Assembly (NCBI RefSeq): GCF_019711315.1
Contig: NZ_CP081294.1
Span: 2,108,001-2,172,000 of the forward strand
Length of the DNA: 64,000 bases
Direction: 5' to 3'
From: Qipengyuania gelatinilytica
Lineage (GTDB): Bacteria; Pseudomonadota; Alphaproteobacteria; Sphingomonadales; Sphingomonadaceae
The translations under genes were made by a program, and so were the position numbers. Below, piece after piece: positions 1 through 8,664 of the stretch. Under the pieces are notes generated by a model. That model was not told where the DNA came from and made no database searches. It was given only the letters and a program-made list of their open reading frames with translations. The stretch's first letter is position 1, and every line of letters begins with the position of its first letter.

Positions 1-259
1 CGGAGAGGCACGACACGACATGGTCGCCCGGCTTCACGGTCTTCACTTCGCTGCCGACCGCGCGCACGACGCCTGCAGCCTCGTGACCCGGGATGGCGGG
101 CAGGGGATGCGGGTAGGTGCCTTCGATGAAGTGGAGGTCCGAATGGCAAAGCCCGCAGGCCTTGGTGTCGATGAGGACCTCGTGCGGGGCCGGATCGGCG
201 AGTTCGACCTCGCCGATCGTCAGGCCGCCGACCTGCTCGAGAATTGCAGCCTTAGCCAT
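1..259 (-). CDS. Zinc-dependent alcohol dehydrogenase, N-terminal part (truncated by window edge)
   Basis: The first 86 residues of a medium-chain zinc alcohol dehydrogenase, which oxidises alcohols with NAD(P). The visible part is the GroES-like domain. It shows CGLCHSDLHF, with the first catalytic zinc cysteine, and PAIPGHEAAG, with the zinc-ligand histidine, followed by a typical GDHV strand. The ATG at 259-257 overlaps the TGA of the upstream acyl-CoA dehydrogenase as TGATG, so the two genes are translationally coupled. The NAD-binding domain lies outside the window. The substrate cannot be told; the neighbours suggest a step in breakdown of an alcohol or acyl-CoA compound. Confidence 0.85.
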   Translation of the reverse strand, partial: MAKAAILEQVGGLTIGEVELADPAPHEVLIDTKACGLCHSDLHFIEGTYPHPLPAIPGHEAAGVVRAVGSEVKTVKPGDHVVSCLS

Positions 260-1593
260 CAGCGCGTCGCTCCCATGTCGCCCGAGCTCAGGTTCGAACT
301 GCCGTCGTTCGGTGCCTTGCCGTCACGCAGTGCGTTGGCGGTCGGGCCTTCCTGCGGCATGTGCTTGGCAAACTCCATGCGCGCGATCGAGCGGGCGTGA
401 ACCTCGTCCGGACCATCGGCGAGGCGCAGCGTGCGCTGGTGCGCGTAAGCATTGGCGAGGCCGTAATCGTCCGACACGCCGCCACCGCCATGGGCCTGGA
501 TGGCATCGTCGATGATCTTCAGCGCCATGTTCGGCGCCTGCACCTTGATCATGGCGATTTCCTGCTTGGCAGCCTTGTTGCCGACCTTGTCCATCATGTC
601 GGCGGCCTTGAGGCAGAGCAGGCGGGTCATGTCGATATCGATACGGGCGCGCGCGACGCGCTCTTCCCAGACCGAGTGCTTGTAGATCGGCTTGCCGAAT
701 GCCTCACGCTCCTGGAGGCGCTTGCACATCTTGTGCAGCGCTTCCTCGGCGACGCCGATGGTGCGCATGCAGTGGTGGATACGGCCCGGGCCAAGGCGGC
801 CCTGCGCGATCTCGAAACCGCGGCCTTCGCCCAGCAGCATGTTTGTGGCCGGAACGCGGACGTCCGTGAGTTCGACTTCCATATGGCCGTGCGGTGCATC
901 GTCATATCCGAAGACGGGCAGGTGGCGGAGGATCTTCACGCCCGGCGCATCCATCGGCATCAGGATCATCGACTGCTGCGCATGGCGACCTGCCGAGAAA
1001 TCGGTCTTGCCCATGACGATCGCCACCTTGCAGCGCGGATCGCCAACGCCCGAGGACCACCACTTGCGGCCGTTGATGACGTATTCGTCACCGTCGCGCT
1101 CGATGCGGGTTTCGATGTTGGTGGCATCCGAGGAGGCGGTGAAAGGCTCGGTCATGAGGAAGGCCGAACGGATTTCGCCGTTCATCAGCGGGGTGAGCCA
1201 CCTGTCCTTCTGTTCGCGCGTGCCGTAGCGATGGAAGACTTCCATGTTGCCGGTGTCGGGTGCGGAGCAGTTGAAGACCTCGGAAGCAAAGCCGATGCGG
1301 CCCATTTCCTCTGCGCACAGCGCGTATTCGAGATTGGTCAGGCCCGGGCCTTCAAAATCGAATGTCTCTTCCACATGGTGGTGGCCGTCGTTGCGCGGCG
1401 GCATGAAGAGGTTCCAGATGCCCTCGGCCTTGGCCTTGGCTTTCAGGTCTTCGACGACCTGGATGACCTTCCAGCGGTCACCTTCGGCGTCCTGCGCCTT
1501 GTAGGTCGGGACGGCGGGGCGGACATGATCCTCGATGAAGCTCTTCACCCGGTCGCGCCAGTATGCTTGCCGTTCTGTGGGCTGGAAATCCAT
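259..1593 (-). CDS. Acyl-CoA dehydrogenase family protein (ACAD10/11-like)
   Basis: 444 aa. An FAD enzyme that introduces an alpha-beta double bond into an acyl-CoA. Family signatures seen: the N-terminal helical domain, the middle beta-domain segment [15 protein letters not shown] at about 145-159, GRKWWSSG at 175-182, and the C-terminal helical domain with [11 protein letters not shown] and [10 protein letters not shown]. The last two resemble the ACAD10/ACAD11-like subgroup, which takes longer or branched substrates. The ATG is preceded by an AGAGAGAGG-like ribosome site. It is coupled to the alcohol dehydrogenase downstream. The MFS gene ends 85 bp upstream on the same strand, so all four minus-strand genes may form one operon. 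The substrate is unknown. Confidence 0.9.
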   Translation of the reverse strand: MDFQPTERQAYWRDRVKSFIEDHVRPAVPTYKAQDAEGDRWKVIQVVEDLKAKAKAEGIWNLFMPPRNDGHHHVEETFDFEGPGLTNLEYALCAEEMGRIGFASEVFNCSAPDTGNMEVFHRYGTREQKDRWLTPLMNGEIRSAFLMTEPFTASSDATNIETRIERDGDEYVINGRKWWSSGVGDPRCKVAIVMGKTDFSAGRHAQQSMILMPMDAPGVKILRHLPVFGYDDAPHGHMEVELTDVRVPATNMLLGEGRGFEIAQGRLGPGRIHHCMRTIGVAEEALHKMCKRLQEREAFGKPIYKHSVWEERVARARIDIDMTRLLCLKAADMMDKVGNKAAKQEIAMIKVQAPNMALKIIDDAIQAHGGGGVSDDYGLANAYAHQRTLRLADGPDEVHARSIARMEFAKHMPQEGPTANALRDGKAPNDGSSNLSSGDMGATR

Positions 1594-1678
1594 CTTCTAA
1601 TCCTCTCTCTAAATCGGTTGCTTCACGAAACTGGCATAGGAGCCAGCGCCTCGCCAAGCGGATTCTTGCTTCAGTTTG

Positions 1679-3169
1679 TCAGGGAACGATGGTCCCTGCG
1701 TCGATGTCCCCGCGTGCCGCAGCGTCAAGCGCCTGCTTGCGGCGTTTGGTCAAAGTCTCGACACGCGCCTCGTGTTCGGCCCGACTGATCGGGAATCGAC
1801 CGAGCCAGAAGGCCGCGACGATCGCGAGCACGATGGCCGCAGCGCCGTAATAGGTGATCATGTGTGTCAGGACCGATGCGTCGACATCGCCTGCACGGGC
1901 TCCGTCGGGCAATTGCGAGGCGGCCACGATCTGGCCGGTCAGGAAGATGCCGAGGCCGGTGGCGCATTTCTGGATGAGCCAATTGCCCGAATAGAACGCG
2001 CCTTCCGCCCTCCGGTGGGTTCTTTCTTCGAATGCCTCGACGATTTCGGCGATCATCGAGGTGGCGGAAACCATCATGATGACGCCGAACATGTTGGCAA
2101 AGAGCAACATGCCGAGAAAGGCGAAAGTCGACACGGCGCTGCCCGTCTCCGGCCATAGTCCCATCAGCAGCAGGAGATAAGGTGCAAGGCCCAGAACGAT
2201 GCTGCCATAGGCGCCGATCGCAGCGCTCTTCGCCTTGCCGAATGCGCGGTGCATCTGTCCAACCACGAAGAACATGAGCACCACCGACAGGAACAATGTC
2301 AGCGCATAGCCGAGCAGCCCGGTGAACCAGTCGGGACCGCCTGTGATCAGCGGCTGGTCGAGCTGCCAGACGAAGACATTGAGGTAGTTCGAGATCGAAA
2401 ACGTCATGCCCTGGTTGACGTATGCTGCCAGCGCTCCGGCCGCGAAGAACAGGAAGCTGCGTTCGGAGAAGGCGTCGAAAATTTCCTGGAAGGCGTTCCT
2501 CAGCGAAAATGGCGGCGGGCGCCTTTCGGGCCATTGCGCGATCAGGCGGTGCTGCCCCAGCGCGGACCCCATGACCGACAGCACCATGAGCGCCGCCCCG
2601 AAAGCACCGAAGCCGAGATAGCCTTCCTTCTGGAGCAACCCGTCCGGTCCGGACATGAACACCGTGTAGGCGAGGATCATCATCACGATCCCGCCGAGCC
2701 ATCCGGACAGGAACCGGTATCGGAACAGGGTGGTGCGGTCGTCGTAATCCTGCGTGATTTCGGGGACGAGGCTGATCGAAGGGACTTCGCAGGCCGACAG
2801 CAGGATACGCACACCAACCGCAATGGCGATGAGCCCGAGGAAACTGGGTGCCTCGCCGCCGGGTGGATGCCAGAGCAGCACCCACATAATCGCCAGCGGT
2901 ACCGGGGCGAGGTAGAGCCACGGCAGGCGCCTGCCCCACCTCGTATAAGTGCGATCGGAGAGATTACCGATGATTGGATCGACGACTGCATCGACGAGCA
3001 AGGCGATCAGCAGCGCGAGGCTGACGAGCCGCGCGTCCATGCCGAGTACCTGGTTGTAGAAGATCAGCAGGAAGAAGCTGAACCCAAGATCCTTCACCCC
3101 GAATGCAACAGCGCCAAAGCCGTGAATGACTTTGAGGCGTTGGGGCAGGGGACCGGTGACGAAAGCCAT
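1679..3169 (-). CDS. MFS_2 (GPH family) transporter
   Basis: 496 aa integral membrane protein with about 12 hydrophobic helices. The N-terminal region has the glycoside-pentoside-hexuronide:cation symporter pattern: an early FYNQVLG segment, then DPIIGNLSDRTYTRWGRRLPW, the charged loop after helix 2 typical of MFS_2. Family members move sugars, but many homologues in sphingomonads lie in aromatic, steroid or acyl-CoA catabolic clusters and carry other substrates. Its ATG overlaps the stop of the upstream SDR, so the two are co-translated. The context suggests uptake of the compound degraded by the adjacent dehydrogenases (inference). Confidence 0.85.
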   Translation of the reverse strand: MAFVTGPLPQRLKVIHGFGAVAFGVKDLGFSFFLLIFYNQVLGMDARLVSLALLIALLVDAVVDPIIGNLSDRTYTRWGRRLPWLYLAPVPLAIMWVLLWHPPGGEAPSFLGLIAIAVGVRILLSACEVPSISLVPEITQDYDDRTTLFRYRFLSGWLGGIVMMILAYTVFMSGPDGLLQKEGYLGFGAFGAALMVLSVMGSALGQHRLIAQWPERRPPPFSLRNAFQEIFDAFSERSFLFFAAGALAAYVNQGMTFSISNYLNVFVWQLDQPLITGGPDWFTGLLGYALTLFLSVVLMFFVVGQMHRAFGKAKSAAIGAYGSIVLGLAPYLLLLMGLWPETGSAVSTFAFLGMLLFANMFGVIMMVSATSMIAEIVEAFEERTHRRAEGAFYSGNWLIQKCATGLGIFLTGQIVAASQLPDGARAGDVDASVLTHMITYYGAAAIVLAIVAAFWLGRFPISRAEHEARVETLTKRRKQALDAAARGDIDAGTIVP

Positions 3170-4020
3170 CAGGCGTTGCCTTGAGCCTGTTTCTCCATGG
3201 CTTCAAGGGCTTCGAACATGCCCGGTGTTTCCGGATCCCAGCTGTGCCTCGGTCCGAGCGTGATGCCGCCATCGACGATCATCGATGCGCCGGTCATGAA
3301 GCCGGCGGCATCGCTGGCAAGGAAGGCCACTGCCTCGGCAATGTCGCGCGGCTGCCCGCCCCGCATCACCGGCTGTGCATTGGAAGACATCTGCGCGATT
3401 GCCGCCTTGGCCGTATCGACCATCTCCTCGGGCACTTCGAGCGACGAGGTGAAGATGTTCGTGTTGATGAAACCGGGCTGGACCGCATTCACGCGAATGC
3501 CGTGCTGCGCAAGGTCGGTCGCCGCGCACTTCGTCAGGTGCAGGACGCCCGCCTTGGCCACGGCATAGGCGGTGGGCGAATAGCCGGGACCGACCGCCGC
3601 CACGCTCGACACGTTGACGATGCTTGCGCCCTTGCGCCCCTTCATGTGCGGAACCGCATAACGAATGCCCATCGCCACCGAACGCAGCAGCAGGTCCATC
3701 GTGCGATCCCATTCGTCGGGCTCGATTTCGTCGATGCCCGGGCGTGCGCCGCCCGCGCCGGCGTTGTTGAAGACCACGTCGATCCCGCCGGTTTCACCGG
3801 CCGCGCCATCCATCAGCTTGCGGATGTCTTCGGGTGAGCAGACGTCGCAATGGCGATAGCGGACGTCCCCGTCCGTCTCGCTTTCGAGCTTGCTGCCGCC
3901 ATCATCGTCGATGTCCGAGGCGAACACCGTCGCACCCTCGCTCGCGAAAAGGCGCGTAGCTTCCGCGCCGATGCCCGATGCCGCACCGGTGATGATCACC
4001 GTCTTGCCGCTGAATCGCAT
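3169..4020 (-). CDS. Short-chain dehydrogenase/reductase (classical SDR)
   Basis: 283 aa cytosolic NAD(P)-dependent oxidoreductase. It shows TGAASGIG at 11-18 for the cofactor, FNNAG at about 85-89, a catalytic serine in NVSSV near 138, and Y152-x3-K156 in AYAVAK. An acidic residue after strand 2 (ASDIDDD) suggests NAD preference. It is the first gene of the minus-strand unit leading into the transporter, and is divergent from the acyl-CoA dehydrogenase pair across a 169-bp gap carrying two candidate operators. The probable role is oxidation of a hydroxyl intermediate; the substrate is unknown. Confidence 0.88.
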   Translation of the reverse strand: MRFSGKTVIITGAASGIGAEATRLFASEGATVFASDIDDDGGSKLESETDGDVRYRHCDVCSPEDIRKLMDGAAGETGGIDVVFNNAGAGGARPGIDEIEPDEWDRTMDLLLRSVAMGIRYAVPHMKGRKGASIVNVSSVAAVGPGYSPTAYAVAKAGVLHLTKCAATDLAQHGIRVNAVQPGFINTNIFTSSLEVPEEMVDTAKAAIAQMSSNAQPVMRGGQPRDIAEAVAFLASDAAGFMTGASMIVDGGITLGPRHSWDPETPGMFEALEAMEKQAQGNA

Positions 4021-4066
4021 GTCTCTCTCCCGGAAATCCTCGCTCTCAAGCTTAGGCGCACTGCCC

Positions 4067-4082
4067 CTTACGTCAACGCAAT
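4067..4082. promoter_or_regulatory. Candidate operator, ACGT-N2-ACGC type
   Basis: CTTACGTCAACGCAAT, an imperfect inverted repeat with core ACGT-CA-ACGC, 47 bp upstream of the minus-strand SDR start. It matches the core of a second site about 65 bp away in the same divergent promoter region. The ACGT-N2-ACGT architecture resembles operators of the MerR-family regulator LiuR, which controls branched-chain amino-acid and acyl-CoA catabolism in proteobacteria. No regulator gene is in the window, so the regulator assignment is inference. Confidence 0.4.
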
Positions 4083-4145
4083 CCGCCTGACGCTACGGCA
4101 TGGCGCGTCGTCGTGATCGCCCTTGCGAGTCCTGTGCGAATCACC

Positions 4146-4161
4146 CTAACGTAAACGTCAA
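4146..4161. promoter_or_regulatory. Candidate operator, ACGT-AA-ACGT type
   Basis: CTAACGTAAACGTCAA, a near-palindrome with two exact ACGT half-sites two bases apart, 28 bp upstream of the first plus-strand acyl-CoA dehydrogenase. It is the better of the two related sites in the divergent gap. The form matches LiuR-type operators of acyl-CoA degradation genes, and the position just before the ribosome site would suit a repressor. Confidence 0.45.
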
Positions 4162-4189
4162 CTGGAGAGATATGAGAGAGGAGTCGGTC

Positions 4190-5371
4190 ATGTCCGATCT
4201 GGAAGCTTTCCGCGCCGAAACGCGCGAGTGGCTCGAAGCCAACTGCCCCCCCGAAATGCGCCAACCCGTTCGCGACGAACAGGATATCTACTGGGGTGGC
4301 CGCAACGCCACCTTCAAGAACGATGCCCAGAAAGCCTGGTTCGAAGCCTGCCGCGACAAGGGCTACACCGTGCCCGAATGGCCCAAGGAATATGGCGGTG
4401 CAGGCCTGAGCCCTGCAGAAGGCAAGATCCTGCGCCAGGAAATGTCGCGCATGGGCGCGCGCCCACCGCTTTCCAGTTTCGGTATCTGGATGCTTGGCCC
4501 GGCGCTGCTGCACTTCGGCACCGAAGGGCAAAAGAAGCGCTTCCTCAACGAAATCGCAGCTGGCGAAATCCGCTGGTGCCAGGGCTATTCGGAGCCGGGT
4601 AGCGGCTCGGACCTCGTGTCGATGCAGACCTATGGCGAGGACAAGGGCGACCACTGGGTCGTCAACGGCCAGAAGATCTGGACCTCCTATGCCGACGAAG
4701 CCGACTGGATCTTCTGCCTTGTCCGCACCGACAAGCAGAACAAGTACCAGGGCATCACCTTCATGCTGTTCGACATGGCGGGCAGCGGTGTCACCACCAA
4801 GCCGATCAAGCTGATCAGCGGCAACAGCCCTTTTTGCGAAACCTTCTTCGACGATGTGAGCGTGCCCAAGAGCTATGGCGAGGACTGCCCCGGCTATGTG
4901 GGCGAGATCAATCGCGGCTGGGACGTTGCGAAGTACCTGCTCGGCCACGAACGCGAGATGATCTCGGGCGCTGGCGGCGGCGACCGCACGGCGGCCATCG
5001 GCGCTGCGATGAAGCGCAATGCCGGCGAACTCGATGCGGTCCTGCGCGCAGAGCTTGCCATGTTCGACGTCGATGCGCTGGCTTACACCGCGATGGGCGA
5101 GAAATTCCTCGACGAGATGAAGGTCGGCAAGGGCCATCCCGCCCAGCCGAATATGATGAAATACGCCGGGACCGAGCTGAACAAGCGCCGTCACGAACTG
5201 ATGATGGCCGCCGGCGGCAGCCGCGCTCTCGAATGGGAGAGCGACGAAACCAGCGGCGGCAAGCCCGCGCGCAACTGGCTGCGCACCAAGGCCAATTCGA
5301 TCGAGGGCGGAACGAGCGAAGTCATGCTCAACGTCATCTCGAAACGTATCCTCGACCTGCCGGGAGCCTGA
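4190..5371 (+). CDS. Acyl-CoA dehydrogenase (first of an adjacent pair)
   Basis: 393 aa FAD acyl-CoA dehydrogenase. The protein from MSDLEAF is preferred because GAGAGGAG lies 7 bases before this ATG; an in-frame ATG at 4172 is possible. Signatures: WCQGYSEPGSGSDLVS in the flavin-binding beta domain, GQKIWTSYADEADW, and the C-terminal IEGGTSEVMLNVISKRIL. It ends 3 bp before the next acyl-CoA dehydrogenase. The size and tight pairing of two unlike dehydrogenases recall the heteromeric alpha2-beta2 enzymes of actinobacterial sterol side-chain degradation (FadE26/27 type), so the two may form one enzyme (inference). Confidence 0.9.
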   Translation: MSDLEAFRAETREWLEANCPPEMRQPVRDEQDIYWGGRNATFKNDAQKAWFEACRDKGYTVPEWPKEYGGAGLSPAEGKILRQEMSRMGARPPLSSFGIWMLGPALLHFGTEGQKKRFLNEIAAGEIRWCQGYSEPGSGSDLVSMQTYGEDKGDHWVVNGQKIWTSYADEADWIFCLVRTDKQNKYQGITFMLFDMAGSGVTTKPIKLISGNSPFCETFFDDVSVPKSYGEDCPGYVGEINRGWDVAKYLLGHEREMISGAGGGDRTAAIGAAMKRNAGELDAVLRAELAMFDVDALAYTAMGEKFLDEMKVGKGHPAQPNMMKYAGTELNKRRHELMMAAGGSRALEWESDETSGGKPARNWLRTKANSIEGGTSEVMLNVISKRILDLPGA

Positions 5372-5374
5372 TCG

Positions 5375-6514
5375 ATGCCTCTTTATTACGATGACGACCA
5401 GGCGATGCTGGCCGAAACCGCGCAAGCGTTCATGTCCGAAGAGGGCGCAATCGCTAAGCAACTGCGCCACTGGCGCGACCGCGATTGCAAGGACGGCTTC
5501 GGCCATGGGCTTTGGAAGCAGTTTGCCGAAATGGGCTTCACCGGCATGCTGGTGGACGAAGACGACGGCGGGCTCGGCATGGGCCATGTCGAAGCGGGCA
5601 TCGTGCTCGAGAATATCGGGCGCAATCTCACCCCGTCGCCCTTCCTGTCTTCCTCCGTTCTCGCAGCGACAGCGCTGAAGCACGGTAGTGACGATGTCCG
5701 CGGCCGCTGGCTGCCGGGCCTGATCGAAGGCGAGAAGGTCTATAGCGTCGCGATCGACGAAGGCGCCAAGCACCGCCCCGAGACGATCGCCTGCAAGGCG
5801 GAAAAGTCGGGCAACGGCTTCCGGCTTTCGGGCAAGAAGGACTTCGTGGTCTACGGCGCATCATCCGAAATGATCGTCGTCGCCGCGCGCACTTCGGGTG
5901 ACGACAGCGACAGCGACGGCATCACTCTCTTCGCCGTGCCGCAGGACGCCAGTGGCATGAGCCACGACAGCGTGCGCCTCGTCGACAGTTCGATGGCGAG
6001 CCATGTCACCTTCGATGGCGTCGAACTCGATGGCGACGCAGTGATCGGCGAAGTCGATGGCGGCCGTGACGTACTCAACGCCATGTTGATGGCGGGCCGT
6101 GTCGGTGCCGCTGCCGAAGGTGTCGGCGTCGCCAGCGGGGCGATGGACATGACCGTCGATTACCTCAAGCAGAGGAAGCAGTTCGGTAAGCTGATCGGCG
6201 AATTCCAGGCGCTGCAGCACCGCGCCGCGCATCTCTATTCCGAAGTCGAGATCGCCCGCGCTGTCACCATCAAGGCGGCACAGCTGCTCGATGGGGGCAG
6301 CGAAAAGGCCGATCTCATGGCCTCGGTCGCGAAGGCCAAGGTCGCCAAGGCTGCCGGCCTTGCGGTCAAGGAAGGCGTGCAGATGCACGGAGGTATCGGC
6401 ATGACCGACGAATACGACATCGGCCTCTACATGAAGCGCGATCGTGCGCTGCAGGAGTTCCTTGGCGATATGTATTACCACGCAGGCCGGGTGGCCGAAA
6501 TGAGCGGCTACTGA
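5375..6514 (+). CDS. Acyl-CoA dehydrogenase (second of an adjacent pair)
   Basis: 379 aa. Acyl-CoA dehydrogenase fold with a shorter and more divergent middle domain than its upstream partner. The C-terminal region is well conserved: QRKQFGKLIGEFQALQHRAA, then VQMHGGIGMTDEYDIGLYMK, which contributes the flavin-contacting segment and the usual glutamate-containing helix. It starts 3 bp after the partner gene and is followed 14 bp later by an SDR. Probably one subunit of a two-component enzyme acting on a bulky acyl-CoA. The substrate is not deducible. Confidence 0.88.
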   Translation: MPLYYDDDQAMLAETAQAFMSEEGAIAKQLRHWRDRDCKDGFGHGLWKQFAEMGFTGMLVDEDDGGLGMGHVEAGIVLENIGRNLTPSPFLSSSVLAATALKHGSDDVRGRWLPGLIEGEKVYSVAIDEGAKHRPETIACKAEKSGNGFRLSGKKDFVVYGASSEMIVVAARTSGDDSDSDGITLFAVPQDASGMSHDSVRLVDSSMASHVTFDGVELDGDAVIGEVDGGRDVLNAMLMAGRVGAAAEGVGVASGAMDMTVDYLKQRKQFGKLIGEFQALQHRAAHLYSEVEIARAVTIKAAQLLDGGSEKADLMASVAKAKVAKAAGLAVKEGVQMHGGIGMTDEYDIGLYMKRDRALQEFLGDMYYHAGRVAEMSGY

Positions 6515-6528
6515 GCGGGAGAGAGACA

Positions 6529-7335
6529 ATGACACTTGAAGATATGTTCAGCCTCAAGGGCCGCATCGCCCTCGTGACGGGCGGCAGCCGCGGCATCGGC
6601 CGCATGATCGTGGAAGGCTTCCTCGCCGCAGGATGCGATCGCGTCTACATCACCGCGCGCAAGGGCGGCGAACTGCATGAAACGGCCGAGGAGCTCGGCG
6701 AACGCGTGGTCCCGATCCAGGGCGATATTTCCACGCTCGAAGGGATCGACGAACTGGTCGCGGAAATTTCGGAGCGTGAAGACCGCCTCGACATCCTCGT
6801 GAACAATGCCGGGGCCGCATGGGGCGCGGAATATCTCGATTTTCCCGAGGCGGGGTGGGACAAGGTCATGGACCTCAACGTCAAGACCCCGTTCTTCCTG
6901 ACGCAGAAGCTTCACGGCCTGCTGACCGCCAACGCCAGCCAGGACAAGCCCAGCAAGGTGATCAACATCACCTCGGTCGACGGGCAGCGCATCAATCCGT
7001 GGGAGACCTATTCCTACCAGGCATCGAAGGCCGCGCTCATCCACCTGACGCGCCGCATGGCGGCACGGCTGGTGAAGGACCACATCTACATGACGAATAT
7101 CGCGCCCGGCGCTTTCCCTTCGAACATGAACAAGGTCGCGCGCGACATGGAAGCCGAAAGCGCCGCGGGCATCCCGAACAAGCGTGTGGGCGACAAGTAC
7201 GACATGGGCGGAAGCGCCGTCTATCTCGCGAGCCGCGCTGGCGACTACACGATAGGCGAAACGCTGACCGTCGACGGCGGCATCGTGAACGCGCACCTGC
7301 CGACCCACTTCGCCGATCCGGCAGGCGGTCGCTAA
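6529..7335 (+). CDS. Short-chain dehydrogenase/reductase
   Basis: 268 aa classical SDR. TGGSRGIGR at 17-25 binds the cofactor. NNAG lies at 92-95, the catalytic serine in NITSVDG at 149, and Y163-x3-K167 in YQASK. An insert before the serine (QDKPSKVINI) matches the FabG-like/RhlG-type subgroup of 3-oxoacyl reductases. GAGAGACA precedes the ATG. Last gene of the plus-strand unit with the dehydrogenase pair. The likely role is 3-hydroxyacyl or hydroxyl oxidation in the same catabolic route. Confidence 0.88.
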   Translation: MTLEDMFSLKGRIALVTGGSRGIGRMIVEGFLAAGCDRVYITARKGGELHETAEELGERVVPIQGDISTLEGIDELVAEISEREDRLDILVNNAGAAWGAEYLDFPEAGWDKVMDLNVKTPFFLTQKLHGLLTANASQDKPSKVINITSVDGQRINPWETYSYQASKAALIHLTRRMAARLVKDHIYMTNIAPGAFPSNMNKVARDMEAESAAGIPNKRVGDKYDMGGSAVYLASRAGDYTIGETLTVDGGIVNAHLPTHFADPAGGR

Positions 7336-7352
7336 TCTCCTAACGCAAGGGA

Positions 7353-7568
7353 TTATGAATAATCTTCCCGGTCCTCGTTTTGAGGACCGGGGACGTTCCA
7401 GTCCTTTGCCGTTTGGCTGTCTAGGACGACGAAACTCTCGCCGACCCTCTCTTCCAGCTTTCTCCGGAAAATATGCGCCTCGGTTTGCGTTCGGCAATTG
7501 CGCAGGGAAATTCGCCCGCTCACCAAGCGGCTGCTTTCCGGTTCGACCACGAACAGGAATCCTTCCAT
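7353..7568 (-). CDS. Small hypothetical protein, 71 aa
   Basis: Unrecognised 71-aa acidic/basic protein with no signal or membrane segment. A start is supported by TAGGAAA just before the ATG at 7568, and the composition (predicted strands FLFVVE and ESFVVLD, a charged helix AHIFRRKLEERV) looks like a folded protein. It is the last gene of the minus-strand cassette, 33 bp after the RadC-like gene. The last codons contain a strong hairpin (7367-7391). It could still be a chance frame. Confidence 0.5.
   Translation of the reverse strand: MEGFLFVVEPESSRLVSGRISLRNCRTQTEAHIFRRKLEERVGESFVVLDSQTAKDWNVPGPQNEDREDYS
7367..7391. repeat. Perfect 10-bp inverted repeat (hairpin) between convergent units
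   Basis: CCCGGTCCTC, a 5-base loop, then GAGGACCGGG. It sits between the plus-strand SDR, which ends at 7335, and the end of the minus-strand cassette, and overlaps the last codons of the 71-aa gene. No T-run follows on either side, so it is not a classical intrinsic terminator. It may still act as an RNA 3'-end or a bidirectional stop for convergent transcripts. Confidence 0.55.
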
Positions 7569-7601
7569 TTTCCTAGGCTCGAGCTTTGCAAAGTATCGCG
7601 G

Positions 7602-8282
7602 TCACGAAATGAGCCCCAACCCGCGCATGCTCGAAATGTCGTCTCTTCCAATGATGAGATGATCGTCGAGACTGATGCCAAGGCTCTTCGCAAATGCCTG
7701 CAATCGTAATGTGTTCGCAACGTCGGCATCGCTGGGTTTGGAAGAGCCGGACGGATGGTTGTGAGCTAATATCATCCGATGCGCGTCGCGCTTCAGGGCC
7801 TGCGAGAATATGCGGCGTAGAGACAGCCTCAGCTGGCCCACGCCTCCTTCTGCGACGAGCTCGCGCGAGAGAAGCCTCCCATGTGAGTCCGCGAAGATGG
7901 CAACCATCCTCTCGGTCCGCAGCCGCCGCATTGATGCGATTAACCCATCGGGGAGCTTGACAAGTTTGGCTCTCGCTCGCTTCTCGCCCACTTCGTTTGC
8001 GTCGTTCGGCTTCTCGAACCCGAAGCGCATGAACCATTTCGCAAGAACAAACCCTACCGTCCATCTTTCACAATTGACGTGGCTTCGGACTGATTGTTCT
8101 CTTCCTGATGTCCCAATCCGCGGAATGTTTATGCACTCACACAGCAAGCGTTCCGCCACTTCCGAGGCGTCCGGGCACTTGCCGTCTAGAAGCCTTGTCA
8201 GTTGCGTGAGGCGGTGCTCTCCTGCCGGGCGTGAAGATACGTTCCCAGACCTGTCAGTACGACCGCAATCCAAAACGGCCAC
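7602..8282 (-). CDS. RadC-like JAB/JAMM domain protein
   Basis: The C-terminal ~120 residues are a JAB/MPN domain of the RadC type: REL near RLLSRELVAEGG, then ILAHNHPSGSSKPSDAD, which holds the H-x-H...D metal set. RadC proteins are common on mobile and plasmid DNA; despite the old name, a DNA-repair role is not supported. The start is uncertain. The open frame extends to 8459 but its first ~60 codons look non-coding and overlap the neighbouring membrane gene. The GTG at 8282 is an arbitrary compromise, and a start as late as about 8200 is possible. The N-terminal helix-hairpin-helix found in many RadC proteins is not recognisable. Confidence 0.75.
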   Translation of the reverse strand: MAVLDCGRTDRSGNVSSRPAGEHRLTQLTRLLDGKCPDASEVAERLLCECINIPRIGTSGREQSVRSHVNCERWTVGFVLAKWFMRFGFEKPNDANEVGEKRARAKLVKLPDGLIASMRRLRTERMVAIFADSHGRLLSRELVAEGGVGQLRLSLRRIFSQALKRDAHRMILAHNHPSGSSKPSDADVANTLRLQAFAKSLGISLDDHLIIGRDDISSMRGLGLIS

Positions 8283-8629
8283 CGCTCCATAATCGCGTAA
8301 ACGAGTGGAGGCAGGGAGGCGTCGATGGCGCGCAGCACGTGAGCCAGAATGGCTTGTAGTTGAACCCCACTTACGCATAGCGGCCACCAGCGATCGGCTC
8401 TGAGGGCAATCCCGAGAATGAAGGCGAAGCCGACGATATCGAGAACGACACGGAACCACGGCATGACGCGGTAGTCGGTCCAGTTGCCGACGATCCCTGC
8501 GTAAATGACATTTGCGAGCAGCATGCCCAGTAAGACGAGTGCGACATGTCGTTCAGGTCTCCCCCCTTTTTTCCATGCGTAGAGGGCTACCCACAGCAGC
8601 AAGGCGACCTGGATCGAAAACCTGACCAT
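8198..8629 (-). CDS. Hypothetical membrane protein, 143 aa
   Basis: Four hydrophobic helices are predictable: an N-terminal one from VALLLWVAL, then ALVLLGMLLANVIYAG, VVLDIVGFAFILGIAL, and a C-terminal WIAVVLTGLGTYL. No family is recognised. AAGGCG lies next to the ATG. It probably overlaps the RadC-like gene downstream and follows the 117-aa unknown gene. Its bases are visibly less GC-rich than the flanking housekeeping genes, as in the rest of this cassette. Confidence 0.65.
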   Translation of the reverse strand: MVRFSIQVALLLWVALYAWKKGGRPERHVALVLLGMLLANVIYAGIVGNWTDYRVMPWFRVVLDIVGFAFILGIALRADRWWPLCVSGVQLQAILAHVLRAIDASLPPLVYAIMERWPFWIAVVLTGLGTYLHARQESTASRN

Positions 8630-8664
8630 CGCCTTGCGCTGAAGTAACTCTCCGCGAAAAGCAA

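Noticed and set aside
361..1788. 475-codon plus-strand frame opposite the first acyl-CoA dehydrogenase
   Set aside because: The minus strand encodes a complete acyl-CoA dehydrogenase; the plus frame lacks any signature.
4100..4189. Longer N-terminus for the first plus-strand acyl-CoA dehydrogenase
   Set aside because: It would translate through the candidate operator and has no ribosome site; MSDLEAF has GAGAGGAG at good spacing.
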